From the NCBI RefSeq assembly GCF_004565475.1, contig NZ_SRHX01000003.1, forward strand, positions 186,001 to 250,000: a stretch of DNA of 64,000 nt, written 5' to 3'. The translations under genes and the position numbers were made by a program. Source of the stretch: Lonepinella koalarum (lineage in GTDB: Bacteria > Pseudomonadota > Gammaproteobacteria > Enterobacterales > Pasteurellaceae). Below are positions 47,680 to 58,628 of the stretch, piece after piece (position 1 is the stretch's first letter; each line of letters begins with the position of its first letter). The notes beneath the pieces were generated by a model that made no database searches, was not told where the DNA came from, and was given only the letters and a program-made list of their open reading frames with translations.

Positions 47680-48363
47680 ATGAAATATTTATCGATATTA
47701 TTTTTGTTATTATGTAGTAGTATGGCTTGGGCGGATAATAATGCGCTACAAAAAAACACAGCAGAATTAGCCAGTACGGAAAATGAAAAAACGTTTCAAG
47801 ATGGGAGGGATTATTTTTCCTATACTACACCGATCAATATGCAGTTAGAAAAAGGGCGAGTGCAGATTCAATCTTTTTTTGATTACGATTGCCGGACTTG
47901 TGTTAATGTGCAAGATATTTTGGTGTTATATCAAGAATTAAATTCAGATCGCGTAAGCTATGAAGAATATCCGATTGCTACTGCAAATGCGCATTATTCA
48001 GCCCAAGTGTTTTATAGTTTACATCAGATGAAACGTGATGATGTTTCTGATTTATTGTTATTTGAAACAACAGAAGTGTCACGTTATATTGAGTTAGCTA
48101 AATTAGAAAATTTGTCAGTCTGGTTGCAACAACATCAAGTGGATGAAAAACGATTTAATAACATTTTTTATGCAAATTCAACCATAAAATTGGTGAATTC
48201 AGCCATTGCAAGAACGGAAAAATATGGCGTATTTACCTATCCTTTTGTGGTAATAAATGGTAAATATGTATTAACCATTAGCACGCTGTATAATGATGAT
48301 TATACTTTCGCGGTGTTAGATTATTTAGTCAATAAAGTAATTCTGGAACAACAAGATAAATGA
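47680..48363 (+). CDS. Periplasmic DsbA-like thioredoxin-fold protein (CRTC active site)
   Basis: Exported thiol oxidoreductase-like protein of 227 residues. Signal peptide [18 protein letters not shown]; a thioredoxin-type strand and active site [18 protein letters not shown]; and a cis-proline loop [15 protein letters not shown]. Sequence outside these parts is far from E. coli DsbA, and the dipeptide RT in the CXXC is unlike PH of DsbA. It could be a specialised oxidase or a reductase served by DsbD. It lies 3 bp after recJ and its stop overlaps the mtnN start (ATGA), so it is translationally coupled to both. Family assignment is sound; function is inferred from fold only. Confidence 0.8.
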   Translation: MKYLSILFLLLCSSMAWADNNALQKNTAELASTENEKTFQDGRDYFSYTTPINMQLEKGRVQIQSFFDYDCRTCVNVQDILVLYQELNSDRVSYEEYPIATANAHYSAQVFYSLHQMKRDDVSDLLLFETTEVSRYIELAKLENLSVWLQQHQVDEKRFNNIFYANSTIKLVNSAIARTEKYGVFTYPFVVINGKYVLTISTLYNDDYTFAVLDYLVNKVILEQQDK

Positions 48364-49049
48364 AAATTGGTATTGTCGGTGCAATGGCACAGGAAGTGGA
48401 CATTCTGTTAGGGTTAATGACCGAAAAAACAGAAATTAAAGTGGCAAGTGCGGTGATTTTTGACGGAAAAATTGCAGGTAAATCGGTGGTGTTAGTGCAA
48501 TCGGGGATCGGTAAAGTTGCTGCGGCTATTGCTACAACCGCATTATTACAATTGGCCAAACCAGATGTGGTCATTAATACTGGATCCGCTGGTGGGGTGG
48601 CACAAGGTTTGAAAGTAGGAGATATTGTGATTTCCACTGAAACCGCTTATCACGATGTGGATGTGACGGTATTTGGTTATGCCAAAGGGCAATTACCGGC
48701 TTGTCCTGCTGTTTTTCTTTCAGATCAAAAATTAACTGCACTGGCGGGAAAAATAGCACAACAACAGGGGTATCGCGTTAAACAGGGTTTAATTTGTTCT
48801 GGTGATAGTTTTATTGCGGGGGGGGAATCGTTACAACGCATTAAAGCCGATTTCCCACAAGTTACGGCAGTAGAAATGGAAGCCACGGCGATTGCTCAAG
48901 TTTGTCATAGTTTTGCTGTACCGTTTGTTGTCGTGCGAGCCATTTCTGATGCTGGTGACGGGCAAGCGAATATGTCTTTCGAAGAATTTCTACCTTTAGC
49001 TGCCAACATGTCATCACAAATGGTATTGGCAATGATACAACAACTTTAA
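48360..49049 (+). CDS. mtnN: 5'-methylthioadenosine/S-adenosylhomocysteine nucleosidase
   Basis: Hydrolyses MTA and SAH, detoxifying by-products of methylation, polyamine and autoinducer synthesis. The 229 residues include [38 protein letters not shown], the substrate-binding [11 protein letters not shown] and the catalytic Asp in [11 protein letters not shown]. The start overlaps the upstream gene by 4 bp. metC, two genes on, acts in the same methionine/homocysteine cycle. A DNA uptake-like core (AAGTGCGGT) is in the gene near 48449. Confidence 0.98.
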   Translation: MKIGIVGAMAQEVDILLGLMTEKTEIKVASAVIFDGKIAGKSVVLVQSGIGKVAAAIATTALLQLAKPDVVINTGSAGGVAQGLKVGDIVISTETAYHDVDVTVFGYAKGQLPACPAVFLSDQKLTALAGKIAQQQGYRVKQGLICSGDSFIAGGESLQRIKADFPQVTAVEMEATAIAQVCHSFAVPFVVVRAISDAGDGQANMSFEEFLPLAANMSSQMVLAMIQQL

Positions 49050-49067
49050 AGCAAATAATGTTTGAAT

Positions 49068-50654
49068 ATGAAAGGATTAATTATTGCTTATACTGAGAAA
49101 TTTATGCATTCTCTGCTAAATACCCTGCCTGAATCATTAATTATCTCAAATAGATATTATTATTTGCCGTCTTTTGGCAATATTCTCTATTTGGAACATT
49201 TGTCAGAACAAGATATGGATTGTATTTATATTTCTGATGAAGTAAATGATCAATTAAAGGATATTTCTACTATTGTAGAAGCCTTAGCCAGTTGGTTTTA
49301 TGTATTAAAGGAAAATGGCTATTTGGTGATTAGTAAAACATCTAATTTGACAGCACAACATATCCAACAGTTTCTGTCTGATTTCGCGGAGTTGAGTGAG
49401 TTTGACGAGCAGAATGTTCCCTATTATATGGTTAAAAAACGAATTGCTTTACCCACGAAAGACGTGCTGCATGAAACGGCAATAAAGTTGTGCGAACAAG
49501 GTGATATTGACCGTGCGGAAATGGTGCTATTTAAATTATATATGTTGTATCCTCGTTTTCCTTTTTGTTATCTTCTACAAGCCAATATTTGGTTGCAAAC
49601 AAAAGGGGGTGATTATGCTAATGTGTTGTGGCAACGGGCGCTTAGACATACGCATTGTTCGCAAAACTTAATTTTTTATGCTCTTCATTTATTACGTATT
49701 AATAACTATCATTTAGGCTTTCAGCAGCGTAAAGACTGTCTGTTTAAGCAAGATTATTTTCCATCTCGTAGCCCGATTATTCCTAATATGTTAGATAAAC
49801 GGTTGTGTGGGGCGGTAGAGAAATTGAAACAAAAGACTTTACTCGTATGGTCTGAATTTGGTTTGGGCGATGAAATCATGTTTGGACAACTAGCTTATTA
49901 TTTAAAACATCATTGCCATGTAGCAAAATTAATTTTTATGGTGCAAAAGCCCATTAAAACATTATTTGAAACGCATCCTGATATTGATCTGGTGTTAGAT
50001 GCATCATTAATGAATGAGACGTCATTCCCTGATTATGATTATTGGGTTTATCCCCATGATCTGTTAGCTCACGTTTCTGAGCCGTTTAATTTATTACCCA
50101 AACGCTATCCTTATTTTTTTGCAAAACACGAGAACAAAGCGAAATTTTCCGCATTAATGCAAAGTGATAAAATAAAAATAGGGTTTGTTTTTCGAGGTAA
50201 TCCTAGCCATGAGAATGATAAAGCACGCTCAGTGCATAATGTTGCTTTGATTGAACCATTGTTACAATTTTCTGAACAAATTCAATGGTATTGTATTCAG
50301 AAAGAAATTAATCAACAGGAAAGGACTTTATTTGACAAATACTCAATTCCTTATTTAGGGCAATATTTTGATTGTATGGCAGATACGGCAGGGGCAGTGG
50401 CTCAACTAGATTATTTGGTGAGCGTGGATACTTCGGTGATTCATTTAGCCGGTTCCTTAGGGATTAAGGGTTTTGTATTAGTGCCTTTTTATACTGACTG
50501 GCGTTGGGGTTATCAAGGTGATGAAAATCTATGGTATCCTACGATTAAAGTGTTGCGTCAACGTTTTGATTTTAATTGGACGCCGGTATTTGAACGCTTA
50601 AAGGTAGAATTGCATGAAATTATCGCGAATAGATATAATGAGGAAATAGTATGA
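49068..50654 (+). CDS. TPR-containing glycosyltransferase family 9-like protein
   Basis: Cytoplasmic protein of about 528 residues of unknown target. The N-terminal 130 residues are not recognised (they include a methyltransferase-like ENGYLVISK strand). Residues about 130-230 hold TPR-like helices ([25 protein letters not shown]). The C-terminal half resembles the GT9/ADP-heptose transferase fold found in TPR glycosyltransferases: [38 protein letters not shown], and [30 protein letters not shown]. No signal peptide or membrane segment is seen. ATG 49068 is used; a TTG at 49062 would add two residues. Its stop overlaps metC (ATGA), so they are coupled. A role in surface glycan or protein glycosylation is inference. 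Confidence 0.75.
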   Translation: MKGLIIAYTEKFMHSLLNTLPESLIISNRYYYLPSFGNILYLEHLSEQDMDCIYISDEVNDQLKDISTIVEALASWFYVLKENGYLVISKTSNLTAQHIQQFLSDFAELSEFDEQNVPYYMVKKRIALPTKDVLHETAIKLCEQGDIDRAEMVLFKLYMLYPRFPFCYLLQANIWLQTKGGDYANVLWQRALRHTHCSQNLIFYALHLLRINNYHLGFQQRKDCLFKQDYFPSRSPIIPNMLDKRLCGAVEKLKQKTLLVWSEFGLGDEIMFGQLAYYLKHHCHVAKLIFMVQKPIKTLFETHPDIDLVLDASLMNETSFPDYDYWVYPHDLLAHVSEPFNLLPKRYPYFFAKHENKAKFSALMQSDKIKIGFVFRGNPSHENDKARSVHNVALIEPLLQFSEQIQWYCIQKEINQQERTLFDKYSIPYLGQYFDCMADTAGAVAQLDYLVSVDTSVIHLAGSLGIKGFVLVPFYTDWRWGYQGDENLWYPTIKVLRQRFDFNWTPVFERLKVELHEIIANRYNEEIV

Positions 50655-51853
50655 GCAAAAAATATTCATTAACCACAACCTTAGTGCATGCAGGGCGAAA
50701 TAAACGCGTCACCCAAGGGGCGGTAAATCCTGTGATTCAGCGTGCATCTTCGTTGCTTTTTGACAATTTAGCAGAGAAAAGACAAGCGACCATTAATCGC
50801 GCTAAACAAGCATTATTTTATGGTCGCCGTGGTACATTAACGCATTTTGCGTTACAAGATTTAATGTGTGAAATGGAGGGAGGGGCAGGTTGTTATCTTT
50901 ATCCTTGTGGTGCAGCAGCAATTACTAATAGTATTTTAGCTTTTGTTAAGGCCGGTGAGCATATTTTGATGTCGGGAGCAGCTTATGAACCGAGTCAAGA
51001 TTTTTGTCATCGAATTCTGAAAAAAATGGGGGTTGAAACGACATTTTATGATCCGATGTGCGGTGCAAAAATTGCAGATTTGATGCAACCTAATACGCGT
51101 GTGGTTTTCCTTGAAACGCCGAGTTCGTTGACCATGGAAGTGCCGGATGTACCAGCCATTGTACAAGCGGTGAGAGCCGTGAATCCTGATGTAGTGATTA
51201 TGGCAGATAATACATGGGGTGGAGGTATTTTATTTAAAGCACTTGATTATGGCGTGGATATTTCTATTCAGGCGGGGACTAAATATTTAGTCGGGCATTC
51301 TGATGTAATGATAGGTACTGCTGTTGCAAATGCGCGTTGTTGGGATCAATTGCGTGAGCATTCCTATTTAATGGGGCAAATGGTAGATGCAGACAGTGCT
51401 TATACAACAGCACGGGGAATTCGATCGTTAGCTGTTCGTTTTAAACAACATGAAGAAAGTAGTATTCAAATCGCTAAATGGTTAGCGCAACAACCGGAAG
51501 TGAAAGCAGTTTATCACCCAGCGTTGCCAAGTTGTTTAGGGCATGAGTTTTTTAAACGTGACTTTACCGGTTCAGCTGGCTTATTTTCTTTTGAGTTAAA
51601 ACAAAAATTAAATGCACAACAACTTTCCGCTTTTATGGATCATTTTGAATTATTTACTATGGCATATTCTTGGGGTGGTTTTGAGAGTTTAATTTTATAT
51701 AACCAACCGGAAGATATTGCCAAAATTCGTCCAAATATTGACCGCACTTTAAGCGGGACATTAATTCGCGTGCATATTGGTTTTGAAGCGGTAGATGAGC
51801 TTATTTTAGACTTAAGGGCTGGGCTAGATCGATTACAATCGGAACAAAGTTAA
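50651..51853 (+). CDS. metC: Cystathionine beta-lyase
   Basis: PLP enzyme that splits cystathionine into homocysteine, pyruvate and ammonia in methionine synthesis. The 400 residues carry the Cys/Met-metabolism PLP signature: [61 protein letters not shown] with the PLP lysine in GTKYL, and YSWGGFESL near the C-terminus, characteristic of MetC rather than MetB. The start overlaps the upstream glycosyltransferase by 4 bp. No MetJ box was noticed. A DNA uptake core is in the gene (near 51740). Confidence 0.96.
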   Translation: MSKKYSLTTTLVHAGRNKRVTQGAVNPVIQRASSLLFDNLAEKRQATINRAKQALFYGRRGTLTHFALQDLMCEMEGGAGCYLYPCGAAAITNSILAFVKAGEHILMSGAAYEPSQDFCHRILKKMGVETTFYDPMCGAKIADLMQPNTRVVFLETPSSLTMEVPDVPAIVQAVRAVNPDVVIMADNTWGGGILFKALDYGVDISIQAGTKYLVGHSDVMIGTAVANARCWDQLREHSYLMGQMVDADSAYTTARGIRSLAVRFKQHEESSIQIAKWLAQQPEVKAVYHPALPSCLGHEFFKRDFTGSAGLFSFELKQKLNAQQLSAFMDHFELFTMAYSWGGFESLILYNQPEDIAKIRPNIDRTLSGTLIRVHIGFEAVDELILDLRAGLDRLQSEQS

Positions 51854-52035
51854 TAATCTGTTAATGAGTGATGGTTATTTAGCCGATTTGCTAATTATTT
51901 TCAGTTTTTTGTCAATTTTAACGTGATTCAATTTCATTAATCGCTTAGAATAAACGTATTTACTTACTATCAAGGCTTATGCAAAAATAGTGTAAGATTT
52001 CATTTAAATCAAAAATCAAAAAAAGAGGAAACATT

Positions 52036-52293
52036 ATGTACTCAAAAGACGTTGAAATTACCGCGCCAAGTGGTTTACATACGCGCCCTGCGGCACAATT
52101 CGTAAAAGAAGCGAAAGGGTTTAGTTCGGATATTACCGTGACTTCTGCTGGTAAAAGTGCAAGTGCAAAAAGCTTATTTAAATTACAAACTTTAGGATTA
52201 ACCCAAGGTACGGTAATTACAATTTCTGCAGAAGGTGAAGATGAGCAAGCCGCAGTAGATCATTTAGTGGCATTAATACCTACTTTAGAATAA
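52036..52293 (+). CDS. ptsH: Phosphocarrier protein HPr
   Basis: Phosphorelay protein of the sugar PTS, 85 residues. His15 in GLHTRPAA accepts phosphate from EI, and Ser46 is present in the [10 protein letters not shown] region, though HPr kinase is usually absent from this family. AAAAGAGGAAACATT precedes the ATG. First gene of ptsH-ptsI-crr; a 182-bp AT-rich leader upstream holds no operator that I can name. Confidence 0.98.
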   Translation: MYSKDVEITAPSGLHTRPAAQFVKEAKGFSSDITVTSAGKSASAKSLFKLQTLGLTQGTVITISAEGEDEQAAVDHLVALIPTLE

Positions 52294-52401
52294 TTTTTTG
52301 TTTAGCCATAAGCGTTATTTTTACGTAGATTGATGTTTGCGATAAAAATAGCATTGTGGCTATTATTTTATTGTCATTTCATTTCAGTCAGAAGGTAAAT
52401 T

Positions 52402-54129
52402 ATGATTTCAGGAATTCCAGCATCTCCGGGTATCGTTTTTGGTAACGCTTTGGTGCTTAAAGAAGAAAAAATTGTCCTTGATATGCACAAAATCACAGAT
52501 CAGCAAATTGATAGTGAAATTGCTCGTTTTTATCAAGGACGTGACGCCGCCGTTGAGCAGCTTAGTTCTATTCGTGATCGTGCATTTAAATCATTAGGCG
52601 AAGATAAGGCAGCGATCTTTGAAGGTCATCTGATGATTTTAGAAGATGAGGAACTGGAAGAAGAAATCATAGATTATTTGCGTTCAAATAAAGTCAATGC
52701 GGCTGTTGCGACCAGTAAAATTATCGATCAGCAAGTCACTATGTTGTCTGAAATTGATGATGAATATTTGAAAGAACGTGCTGGAGATATTCGTGATATT
52801 GGTAATCGTTTGATTAAAAATATTCTCGGTATGAAGATTGTAGACTTAGGTGATATTAATGAAGAAGTGATTTTAGTCGCTTATGATTTAACCCCGTCTG
52901 AAACCGCACAATTGAATTTAGATAAAGTATTAGGTTTTATTACCGATATTGGCGGGCGTACTTCACATACCTCAATTATGGCTCGTTCGTTGGAATTGCC
53001 AGCAATTGTGGGGACAAATAATGTAACTGAATTAGTCAATACCGGTGATTTTTTAGTATTAGATGCGGTGAATAACCAAGTCTTAGTTAACCCAACTCAA
53101 GCTGAAATAGATGCGTTAAAATCAGCACAAGAAAAATTAGCAGCTGAAAAAGCAGAGTTAGCTAAATTAAAAGATTTACCTGCTATGACATTAGACGGTC
53201 ATCGTGTTGATGTGGTAGCAAATATTGGGACAATTCGTGATTGTGAAGGTGCCGATCGTAACGGTGCGGAAGGCGTTGGTTTGTATCGTACCGAATTCTT
53301 ATTTATGGATCGTGATCAATTACCAAGTGAAGAAGAACAATTTATTGCTTATAAAGAAGTTGTTGAAGCAATGAATGGTCGTCTTGTGGTATTACGTACT
53401 ATGGATATTGGTGGTGACAAAGAATTGCCATATATGAATTTACCAAAAGAAATGAATCCATTCTTAGGCTGGCGTGCGATTCGTATCGCCATGGAGCGTC
53501 GTGAAATTTTACATGCTCAATTACGTGCAGTGTTAAGAGCGTCTGCTTTTGGTAAATTGGCAATGATGTTCCCGATGATTATTTCTGTGGAAGAAATTCG
53601 CGAATTAAAATCCGTGATTGAAGCCTTAAAACAAGAATTACGTAATGAAGGAAAAGCCTTTGATGAAAATATTCAAGTGGGTGTAATGGTAGAAACACCA
53701 TCAGCTGCAGTGAATGCGAAATTCTTAGCTAAAGAAGTAGATTTCTTTAGTATCGGTACCAATGACTTAACCCAATATACCTTAGCGGTTGATCGTGGTA
53801 ACGAAATGATTTCTCACATGTATAATCCAATGGCACCGTCAGTACTCAGTTTAATTAAACAAGTTATTGATGCCTCCCATGCAGAAGGAAAATGGACCGG
53901 TATGTGTGGTGAATTAGCCGGTGATGAACGTGCGACAATCTTGTTGTTAGGTATGGGATTAGATGAATTCAGTATGAGCGCAATTTCAGTACCAGCTATT
54001 AAGAAAATTATTCGTAACGTGAATTATCAGGATGCAAAAGCATTGGCAGAGCAAGCGTTACAACAACCAACTGCGGTGGAAATTGAGAAATTAGTTGATG
54101 ATTTCTTAAAGGAAAACGCATTTAATTAG
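52402..54129 (+). CDS. ptsI: PTS enzyme I
   Basis: Phosphoenolpyruvate:protein phosphotransferase, 575 residues. The active-site His189 is in [12 protein letters not shown]; the PEP-binding domain has [25 protein letters not shown], and the C-terminal catalytic Cys in GMCGELAGD. It phosphorylates HPr using PEP. A 108-bp gap separates it from ptsH, and crr follows 64 bp downstream. Confidence 0.98.
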   Translation: MISGIPASPGIVFGNALVLKEEKIVLDMHKITDQQIDSEIARFYQGRDAAVEQLSSIRDRAFKSLGEDKAAIFEGHLMILEDEELEEEIIDYLRSNKVNAAVATSKIIDQQVTMLSEIDDEYLKERAGDIRDIGNRLIKNILGMKIVDLGDINEEVILVAYDLTPSETAQLNLDKVLGFITDIGGRTSHTSIMARSLELPAIVGTNNVTELVNTGDFLVLDAVNNQVLVNPTQAEIDALKSAQEKLAAEKAELAKLKDLPAMTLDGHRVDVVANIGTIRDCEGADRNGAEGVGLYRTEFLFMDRDQLPSEEEQFIAYKEVVEAMNGRLVVLRTMDIGGDKELPYMNLPKEMNPFLGWRAIRIAMERREILHAQLRAVLRASAFGKLAMMFPMIISVEEIRELKSVIEALKQELRNEGKAFDENIQVGVMVETPSAAVNAKFLAKEVDFFSIGTNDLTQYTLAVDRGNEMISHMYNPMAPSVLSLIKQVIDASHAEGKWTGMCGELAGDERATILLLGMGLDEFSMSAISVPAIKKIIRNVNYQDAKALAEQALQQPTAVEIEKLVDDFLKENAFN

Positions 54130-54193
54130 ATACAAAGCAAAGATTTTGGGTTAAAATACGCAAAATCTTTGTTCATATTGCAGGAGAGTAAAA

Positions 54194-54694
54194 ATGGGAT
54201 TTTTTGATAAATTATTTGGTGCGAAAGAAAGTAAAGCGGTTGAAGTCGAAATCTATGCTCCACTTTCAGGTGAAATTGTGAATATCGAAGATGTGCCAGA
54301 TGTCGTTTTCTCTGAGAAAATTGTTGGTGACGGAATCGCGATTCGTCCAAATAGTAATAAGATTGTCGCCCCTGTAGATGGTGTGGTTGGTAAAATTTTT
54401 GAGACTAATCATGCCTTTTCCATGGAGTCAAAAGAAGGCATTGAATTATTCGTTCACTTCGGTATTGATACTGTAGAATTGAAAGGGGAAGGATTTACCC
54501 GCGTCGCGAAAGAAGGTCAAGAAGTTAAACGTGGTGATACCGTGATTGAATTTGATCTCGAATTATTAGAGCAAAAAGCAAAATCAGTATTAACTCCAGT
54601 AGTGATTTCAAATATGGATGAAATCAGTAATATTAGTAAAAAAGTAGGTGATGTGGTTGCTGGTGAATCCGTTATTTTAGTATTGAAAAAATAA
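54194..54694 (+). CDS. crr: PTS glucose-specific enzyme IIA
   Basis: Soluble EIIA-Glc, 166 residues, which relays phosphate from HPr and regulates adenylate cyclase and inducer exclusion. The phospho-acceptor is His88 ([11 protein letters not shown]) with the supporting His73 (ETNHAF). The N-terminal MGFFDKLFG helix is the membrane-contact segment. CAGGAGAGTAAAA precedes the ATG, and a strong terminator ends the operon. Confidence 0.97.
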   Translation: MGFFDKLFGAKESKAVEVEIYAPLSGEIVNIEDVPDVVFSEKIVGDGIAIRPNSNKIVAPVDGVVGKIFETNHAFSMESKEGIELFVHFGIDTVELKGEGFTRVAKEGQEVKRGDTVIEFDLELLEQKAKSVLTPVVISNMDEISNISKKVGDVVAGESVILVLKK

Positions 54695-54711
54695 TCCTAT
54701 ATGATTGAATT

Positions 54712-54735
54712 AAAGCCCATTTTATGGGCTTTTTA
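54712..54735 (+). terminator. Intrinsic terminator after crr
   Basis: AAAGCCCAT (54712-54720), loop TTT, ATGGGCTTT (54724-54732), then further T. Confidence 0.9.
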
Positions 54736-54809
54736 TTATCACTATCCTTATCTTATCTCTTGATTTATTCATTATATTGCGTATAAAACAGGCATTTGTG
54801 TTATAAAAA

Positions 54810-54825
54810 TGTAACATAGATCACA
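54810..54825. promoter_or_regulatory. CRP-like site upstream of lldP
   Basis: TGTAACATAGATCACA matches TGTGA-N6-TCACA at 9 of 10 bases. It is 83 bp before the lldP ATG, in the 213-bp gap after crr. Confidence 0.65.
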
Positions 54826-54907
54826 AAATTGCAACTTTCTACTATTTTTATTTTTAGATTTTTATAAAATACGCAGCCTATTTGCCAAATGTTTTAGAGA
54901 GGTTTAT

Positions 54908-56503
54908 ATGGCATTGTTTTTAAGTATTTTTCCCATTGTGCTATTAATTTATTTAATGGTTAAACGTAACCCAGTCCCTTCTTATATTGCTCTTCCAATG
55001 GTTGCAATATTGGTTTATTTAATTAAAGTTTTCTATTTTGATGCTGATTTGGTATTAGTGAATGCTAGTGTGGTATCGGGCTATATCTCAACACTATCCC
55101 CAATTACCGTTATTTTTGGTGCGATTCTCTTTCATAGAACACTTGAAAATTCAGGGGCATTGAATACGTTACGTCAATGGCTATCCAATATTAACCCAAA
55201 TCCTGTTGCACAGTTAATGATTATCGCTTGGGCGTTTGCCTTTATGCTTGAAGGAGCAAGTGGTTTTGGTACACCTCCTGCTATTGCCGCACCAATCTTA
55301 ATTGGATTAGGTTTTAAACCGTTCCGTGTGGCCTGTTTAGCTTTAGCAATGAACTCCGTGCCAGTTTCTTTCGGCGCGGTGGGAGTTCCAACTTGGTTTG
55401 GTTTTTCACCATTAGGTTTGTCGGTTCAACAAACTCTTGAGGTTAGTGGTATGACAGCCTTAATTCATTCGGTTGCCGCCTTTATTATTCCTGTGATTGC
55501 CTTGCTTTTTGTTGTGGAATGGAAGGAGGTTAAACGTAATATTCTTTTTGTATATATCAGTATTATTGCTTGTGTAGTGCCTTATTTCCTACTTGCTCAA
55601 ATCAATTATGAGTTCCCTTCATTAGCCGGTGGTGCGATAGGTTTGTTAATTTCTATTGTGGTGGCAAATTTTGGCATTGGTTTAGCCAAAGTGGAAAATG
55701 CTGAAACAAATATTCTGATTACTACAGGGCAAATATTCAAAGCCTTATCTCCAACCTTATTATTAATAGCTGTGTTAGTGGTAACAAGATTACCGCAACT
55801 GCCATTTAATGCAATGATTCAAGATAAAACCGAATGGTTAAGTTTTTCTTTAGGGTATTTAGGTGATTTCACTATCACCAAAGGATTGGTGCTTTCATTA
55901 AATCATATTTTTGCAACCACTATTTCGGATAACTACCGTTTACTTTACGTACCAGCGTTGATTCCATTTGGTATTGTGTCGTTGTTGACGTTCTTTATTT
56001 ATCGTTTAACCGTAAAAGAAGTGCACGAAATTGCGATGCGTACTATTAAACAGGGAATTAGACCGTTCTGGGCGATGTTTGGCTCTCTTGTTATGGTAAA
56101 ATTGATGACAATGGGCGGCGATAGTTCTATGGTAAAAATTATTGGTACGAGTTTTGCCAGTGTTGCTGGTGAATCTTGGACTTATTTCTCCGCTTATTTA
56201 GGGGCTATTGGGTCATTCTTCTCGGGTTCTAATACCGTTTCTAACTTGACCTTTGGTGGTGTTCAATTCTCCACAGCGGAATTGGTTGGCTTAAATACGT
56301 CCTTAATTTTAGCCTTGCAATCTGTTGGTGGTGCAATGGGTAATATGATTTGCGTAAATAACATTATTGCGGTCAGTACTATTGTGAATTTACAAAATCA
56401 AGAAGGTGAAATCTTGAAGAAAACGACTATTCCCATGTTAATTTATGGTGTAATTGCCGCAATTGCTGCGACTTTTATTGTGCCACTATTCTATTCAATT
56501 TAA
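54908..56503 (+). CDS. lldP: L-lactate permease
   Basis: LctP-family lactate:H+ symporter, 531 residues with about 12-14 hydrophobic segments. Family motifs are WAFAFMLEGASGFGTPPAIAAPIL, MNSVPVSFGAVGVPTWFGF and the C-terminal YLGAIGSFFSGSNTVSNLTFGGVQ and NMICVNNIIAVSTIVNL. AGAGAGGTTTAT precedes the ATG. lldD follows 29 bp downstream; the regulator LldR of E. coli is not between them. Confidence 0.96.
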   Translation: MALFLSIFPIVLLIYLMVKRNPVPSYIALPMVAILVYLIKVFYFDADLVLVNASVVSGYISTLSPITVIFGAILFHRTLENSGALNTLRQWLSNINPNPVAQLMIIAWAFAFMLEGASGFGTPPAIAAPILIGLGFKPFRVACLALAMNSVPVSFGAVGVPTWFGFSPLGLSVQQTLEVSGMTALIHSVAAFIIPVIALLFVVEWKEVKRNILFVYISIIACVVPYFLLAQINYEFPSLAGGAIGLLISIVVANFGIGLAKVENAETNILITTGQIFKALSPTLLLIAVLVVTRLPQLPFNAMIQDKTEWLSFSLGYLGDFTITKGLVLSLNHIFATTISDNYRLLYVPALIPFGIVSLLTFFIYRLTVKEVHEIAMRTIKQGIRPFWAMFGSLVMVKLMTMGGDSSMVKIIGTSFASVAGESWTYFSAYLGAIGSFFSGSNTVSNLTFGGVQFSTAELVGLNTSLILALQSVGGAMGNMICVNNIIAVSTIVNLQNQEGEILKKTTIPMLIYGVIAAIAATFIVPLFYSI

Positions 56504-56532
56504 TTAAATGATAATTTAAAAAGAGGTAAAAT

Positions 56533-57696
56533 ATGATTATTTCATCTGCAAATGACTATCGTGAAGCAGCCAGACGCAAAGTTCCCCCATTTATGTTCCA
56601 TTATGCAGACGGTGGTTCTTATGCGGAACGTACTTTACAACGTAACGTCACTGATTTAGCAGATATTGCATTAAGACAGCGTGTATTAAAAGATATGTCA
56701 CAATTAGACACGGAAATTGAGCTATTCGGTGAAAAGTTATCTATGCCAGTGGCATTGGCACCTGTTGGTGCATTAGGTATGAACGCTCGTCGTGGTGAAG
56801 TGCAGGCTGCTCAAGCAGCGGATAATAAAGGGATTCCGTTTACCTTATCGACAGTATCTATTTGCCCGATTGAAGAAGTCGCCCCAGCGATTAAACGTCC
56901 GATGTGGTTTCAACTTTATGTATTGAAAGATCGTGGTTTTATGAAAAATGCTCTAGAACGTGCTAAAGCTGCGGGCTGTTCTACTTTAGTCTTTACCGTG
57001 GATATGCCAACCCCGGGGGCGAGATACCGTGATATGCATTCTGGGATGAGCGGTCCGTATAAAGAAATTCGCCGTGTATTACAAGGAATTACACACCCAT
57101 TCTGGGCATGGGATGTGGGGATCAAGGGCAAACCACATACATTAGGTAATGTTTCTACTTATATGGGGAAACCGATCAATTTAGATGATTATATCGGTTG
57201 GTTAACGCAAAATTTTGACCCCTCTATTTCTTGGCAAGATTTAGAGTGGATCCGTGATTTCTGGGATGGTCCAATGGTGATTAAAGGTATTCTAGACCCA
57301 GAAGATGCTAAAGATGCCGTACGTTTCGGCGCAGACGGTATCGTTGTATCTAATCATGGTGGTCGTCAACTTGATGGTGTACTTTCTAGCGCAAGAGCAT
57401 TGCCACCGATTGCGGATGCGGTAAAAGGCGAAATTAAGATTTTAGCAGATTCAGGTATTCGTAATGGTTTAGATGTGGTGCGAATGCTTGCTTTAGGTGC
57501 TGATGCGACTATGCTAGGTCGCTCTTTTGTGTATGCTTTAGGTGCGGCTGGTCGTGCAGGCGTAGAAAATATGTTAGATATTTTCAAAAAAGAAATGAAA
57601 GTTGCCATGACGTTAACTAGCAATCAACGTATTAGTGATATTACTTCTGATGCTTTGGTGGATTATCAGAAGTTACTGACAGAAGTAGCTAAATAA
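56533..57696 (+). CDS. lldD: FMN-dependent L-lactate dehydrogenase
   Basis: Membrane-associated quinone-linked oxidation of L-lactate to pyruvate. The 387 residues start [20 protein letters not shown] as in LldD, with the FMN motif [12 protein letters not shown], and the catalytic His-Gly-Gly-Arg in [12 protein letters not shown] plus [35 protein letters not shown] precedes the ATG. It completes an lldPD operon, closed by a GC-rich terminator. Lactate use is important for Pasteurellaceae in the host. Confidence 0.97.
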   Translation: MIISSANDYREAARRKVPPFMFHYADGGSYAERTLQRNVTDLADIALRQRVLKDMSQLDTEIELFGEKLSMPVALAPVGALGMNARRGEVQAAQAADNKGIPFTLSTVSICPIEEVAPAIKRPMWFQLYVLKDRGFMKNALERAKAAGCSTLVFTVDMPTPGARYRDMHSGMSGPYKEIRRVLQGITHPFWAWDVGIKGKPHTLGNVSTYMGKPINLDDYIGWLTQNFDPSISWQDLEWIRDFWDGPMVIKGILDPEDAKDAVRFGADGIVVSNHGGRQLDGVLSSARALPPIADAVKGEIKILADSGIRNGLDVVRMLALGADATMLGRSFVYALGAAGRAGVENMLDIFKKEMKVAMTLTSNQRISDITSDALVDYQKLLTEVAK

Positions 57697-57703
57697 TATT
57701 AAG

Positions 57704-57730
57704 TCACCGCCTTTACGGGCGGTGATTTTT
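57704..57730. terminator. Terminator between convergent lldD and DUF808 genes
   Basis: TCACCGCC (57704-57711), loop TTTACG, GGCGGTGA (57718-57725), then TTTTTA. An 8-bp GC-rich stem, with T-run on the plus strand. Confidence 0.88.
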
Positions 57731-58616
57731 AGTTAATTGATTGGTGCTGTTTTTTACTAAATAAAGTCATCAACGGTAACACAATAATACAGCAAATTGT
57801 CCCGATAAAAATACCAACACTTAAATCAGCTAAAATAGAAAAAGGACTGTCAAGTTGCAAATTTTCAATAAAATGATGCAAGATAGGCAAATAATGCACA
57901 AAAATGCCGCCCCCGACCATAAACATCGCAATCACCCCAATTACCGATAAAGATTTCATAAACCAAGGCATAAAAAATAGCAAAAACTTACCGATTGGCT
58001 GTGTCATAGGGTTTTCTTTTTTGATTAACCATAAACCAACATCGTCTAATTTCACAATTAGACCCACTAATCCATACACAAAAAAGGTGATGCCAATCCC
58101 AATGGCTAGTAAGGTTAAGATTTTAGGTAATAATTCTGCATCTTGAATTGAACCCAACGCAATAATGATAATTTCTGCGGAGAGAATAAAGTCGGTTTTA
58201 ATAGCACCTGTTATTTTCTCTTTTTCGCTACTTGTTGTTTCATTTAAAGTGCGGTCTAAATTCTTTTGATTTTTAGGTAAGAATTTATGGATCAATTTTT
58301 CCATTCCTTCAAAACACAAATAGGCACCACCAATCATTAATAATATATTGATAAATGATGGCAGATAAATGGCAAGTAATAACGCAAGGGGAATCAGAAT
58401 CGCTTTATTCCACAAAGATCCTTTTGCCACCGCCCACACTATTGGTAATTCTCGACTGGCAGCGACATCTTTGCCGCTAACTTGTGTGGCATTTAGGGTC
58501 AAATCATCACTAATTACGCCAACAGTTTTCTTAGCAGCAACTTTGGTCATTAACGCTACATCATCTAATACCGATGCAATATCATCGAGTAACGTAAATA
58601 AGGAACTAAATGCCAT
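57729..58616 (-). CDS. yedI: DUF808 (YedI) family inner-membrane protein
   Basis: Membrane protein of 295 residues and unknown function. The N-terminus is hydrophilic but family-specific (SLFTLLDDIASVLDDVALMTKVAAKKTVGVISDDLTLNATQVSG), followed by about six transmembrane segments and a basic C-terminus ending KKQHQSIN. TAGGAGAAAAA precedes the ATG. It is 12 bp downstream of ycaO on the same strand and is probably co-transcribed with it. A DNA uptake core (AAAGTGCGGTC) is in the gene. Confidence 0.88.
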   Translation of the reverse strand: MAFSSLFTLLDDIASVLDDVALMTKVAAKKTVGVISDDLTLNATQVSGKDVAASRELPIVWAVAKGSLWNKAILIPLALLLAIYLPSFINILLMIGGAYLCFEGMEKLIHKFLPKNQKNLDRTLNETTSSEKEKITGAIKTDFILSAEIIIIALGSIQDAELLPKILTLLAIGIGITFFVYGLVGLIVKLDDVGLWLIKKENPMTQPIGKFLLFFMPWFMKSLSVIGVIAMFMVGGGIFVHYLPILHHFIENLQLDSPFSILADLSVGIFIGTICCIIVLPLMTLFSKKQHQSIN

Positions 58617-58628
58617 TTTTTCTCCTAT

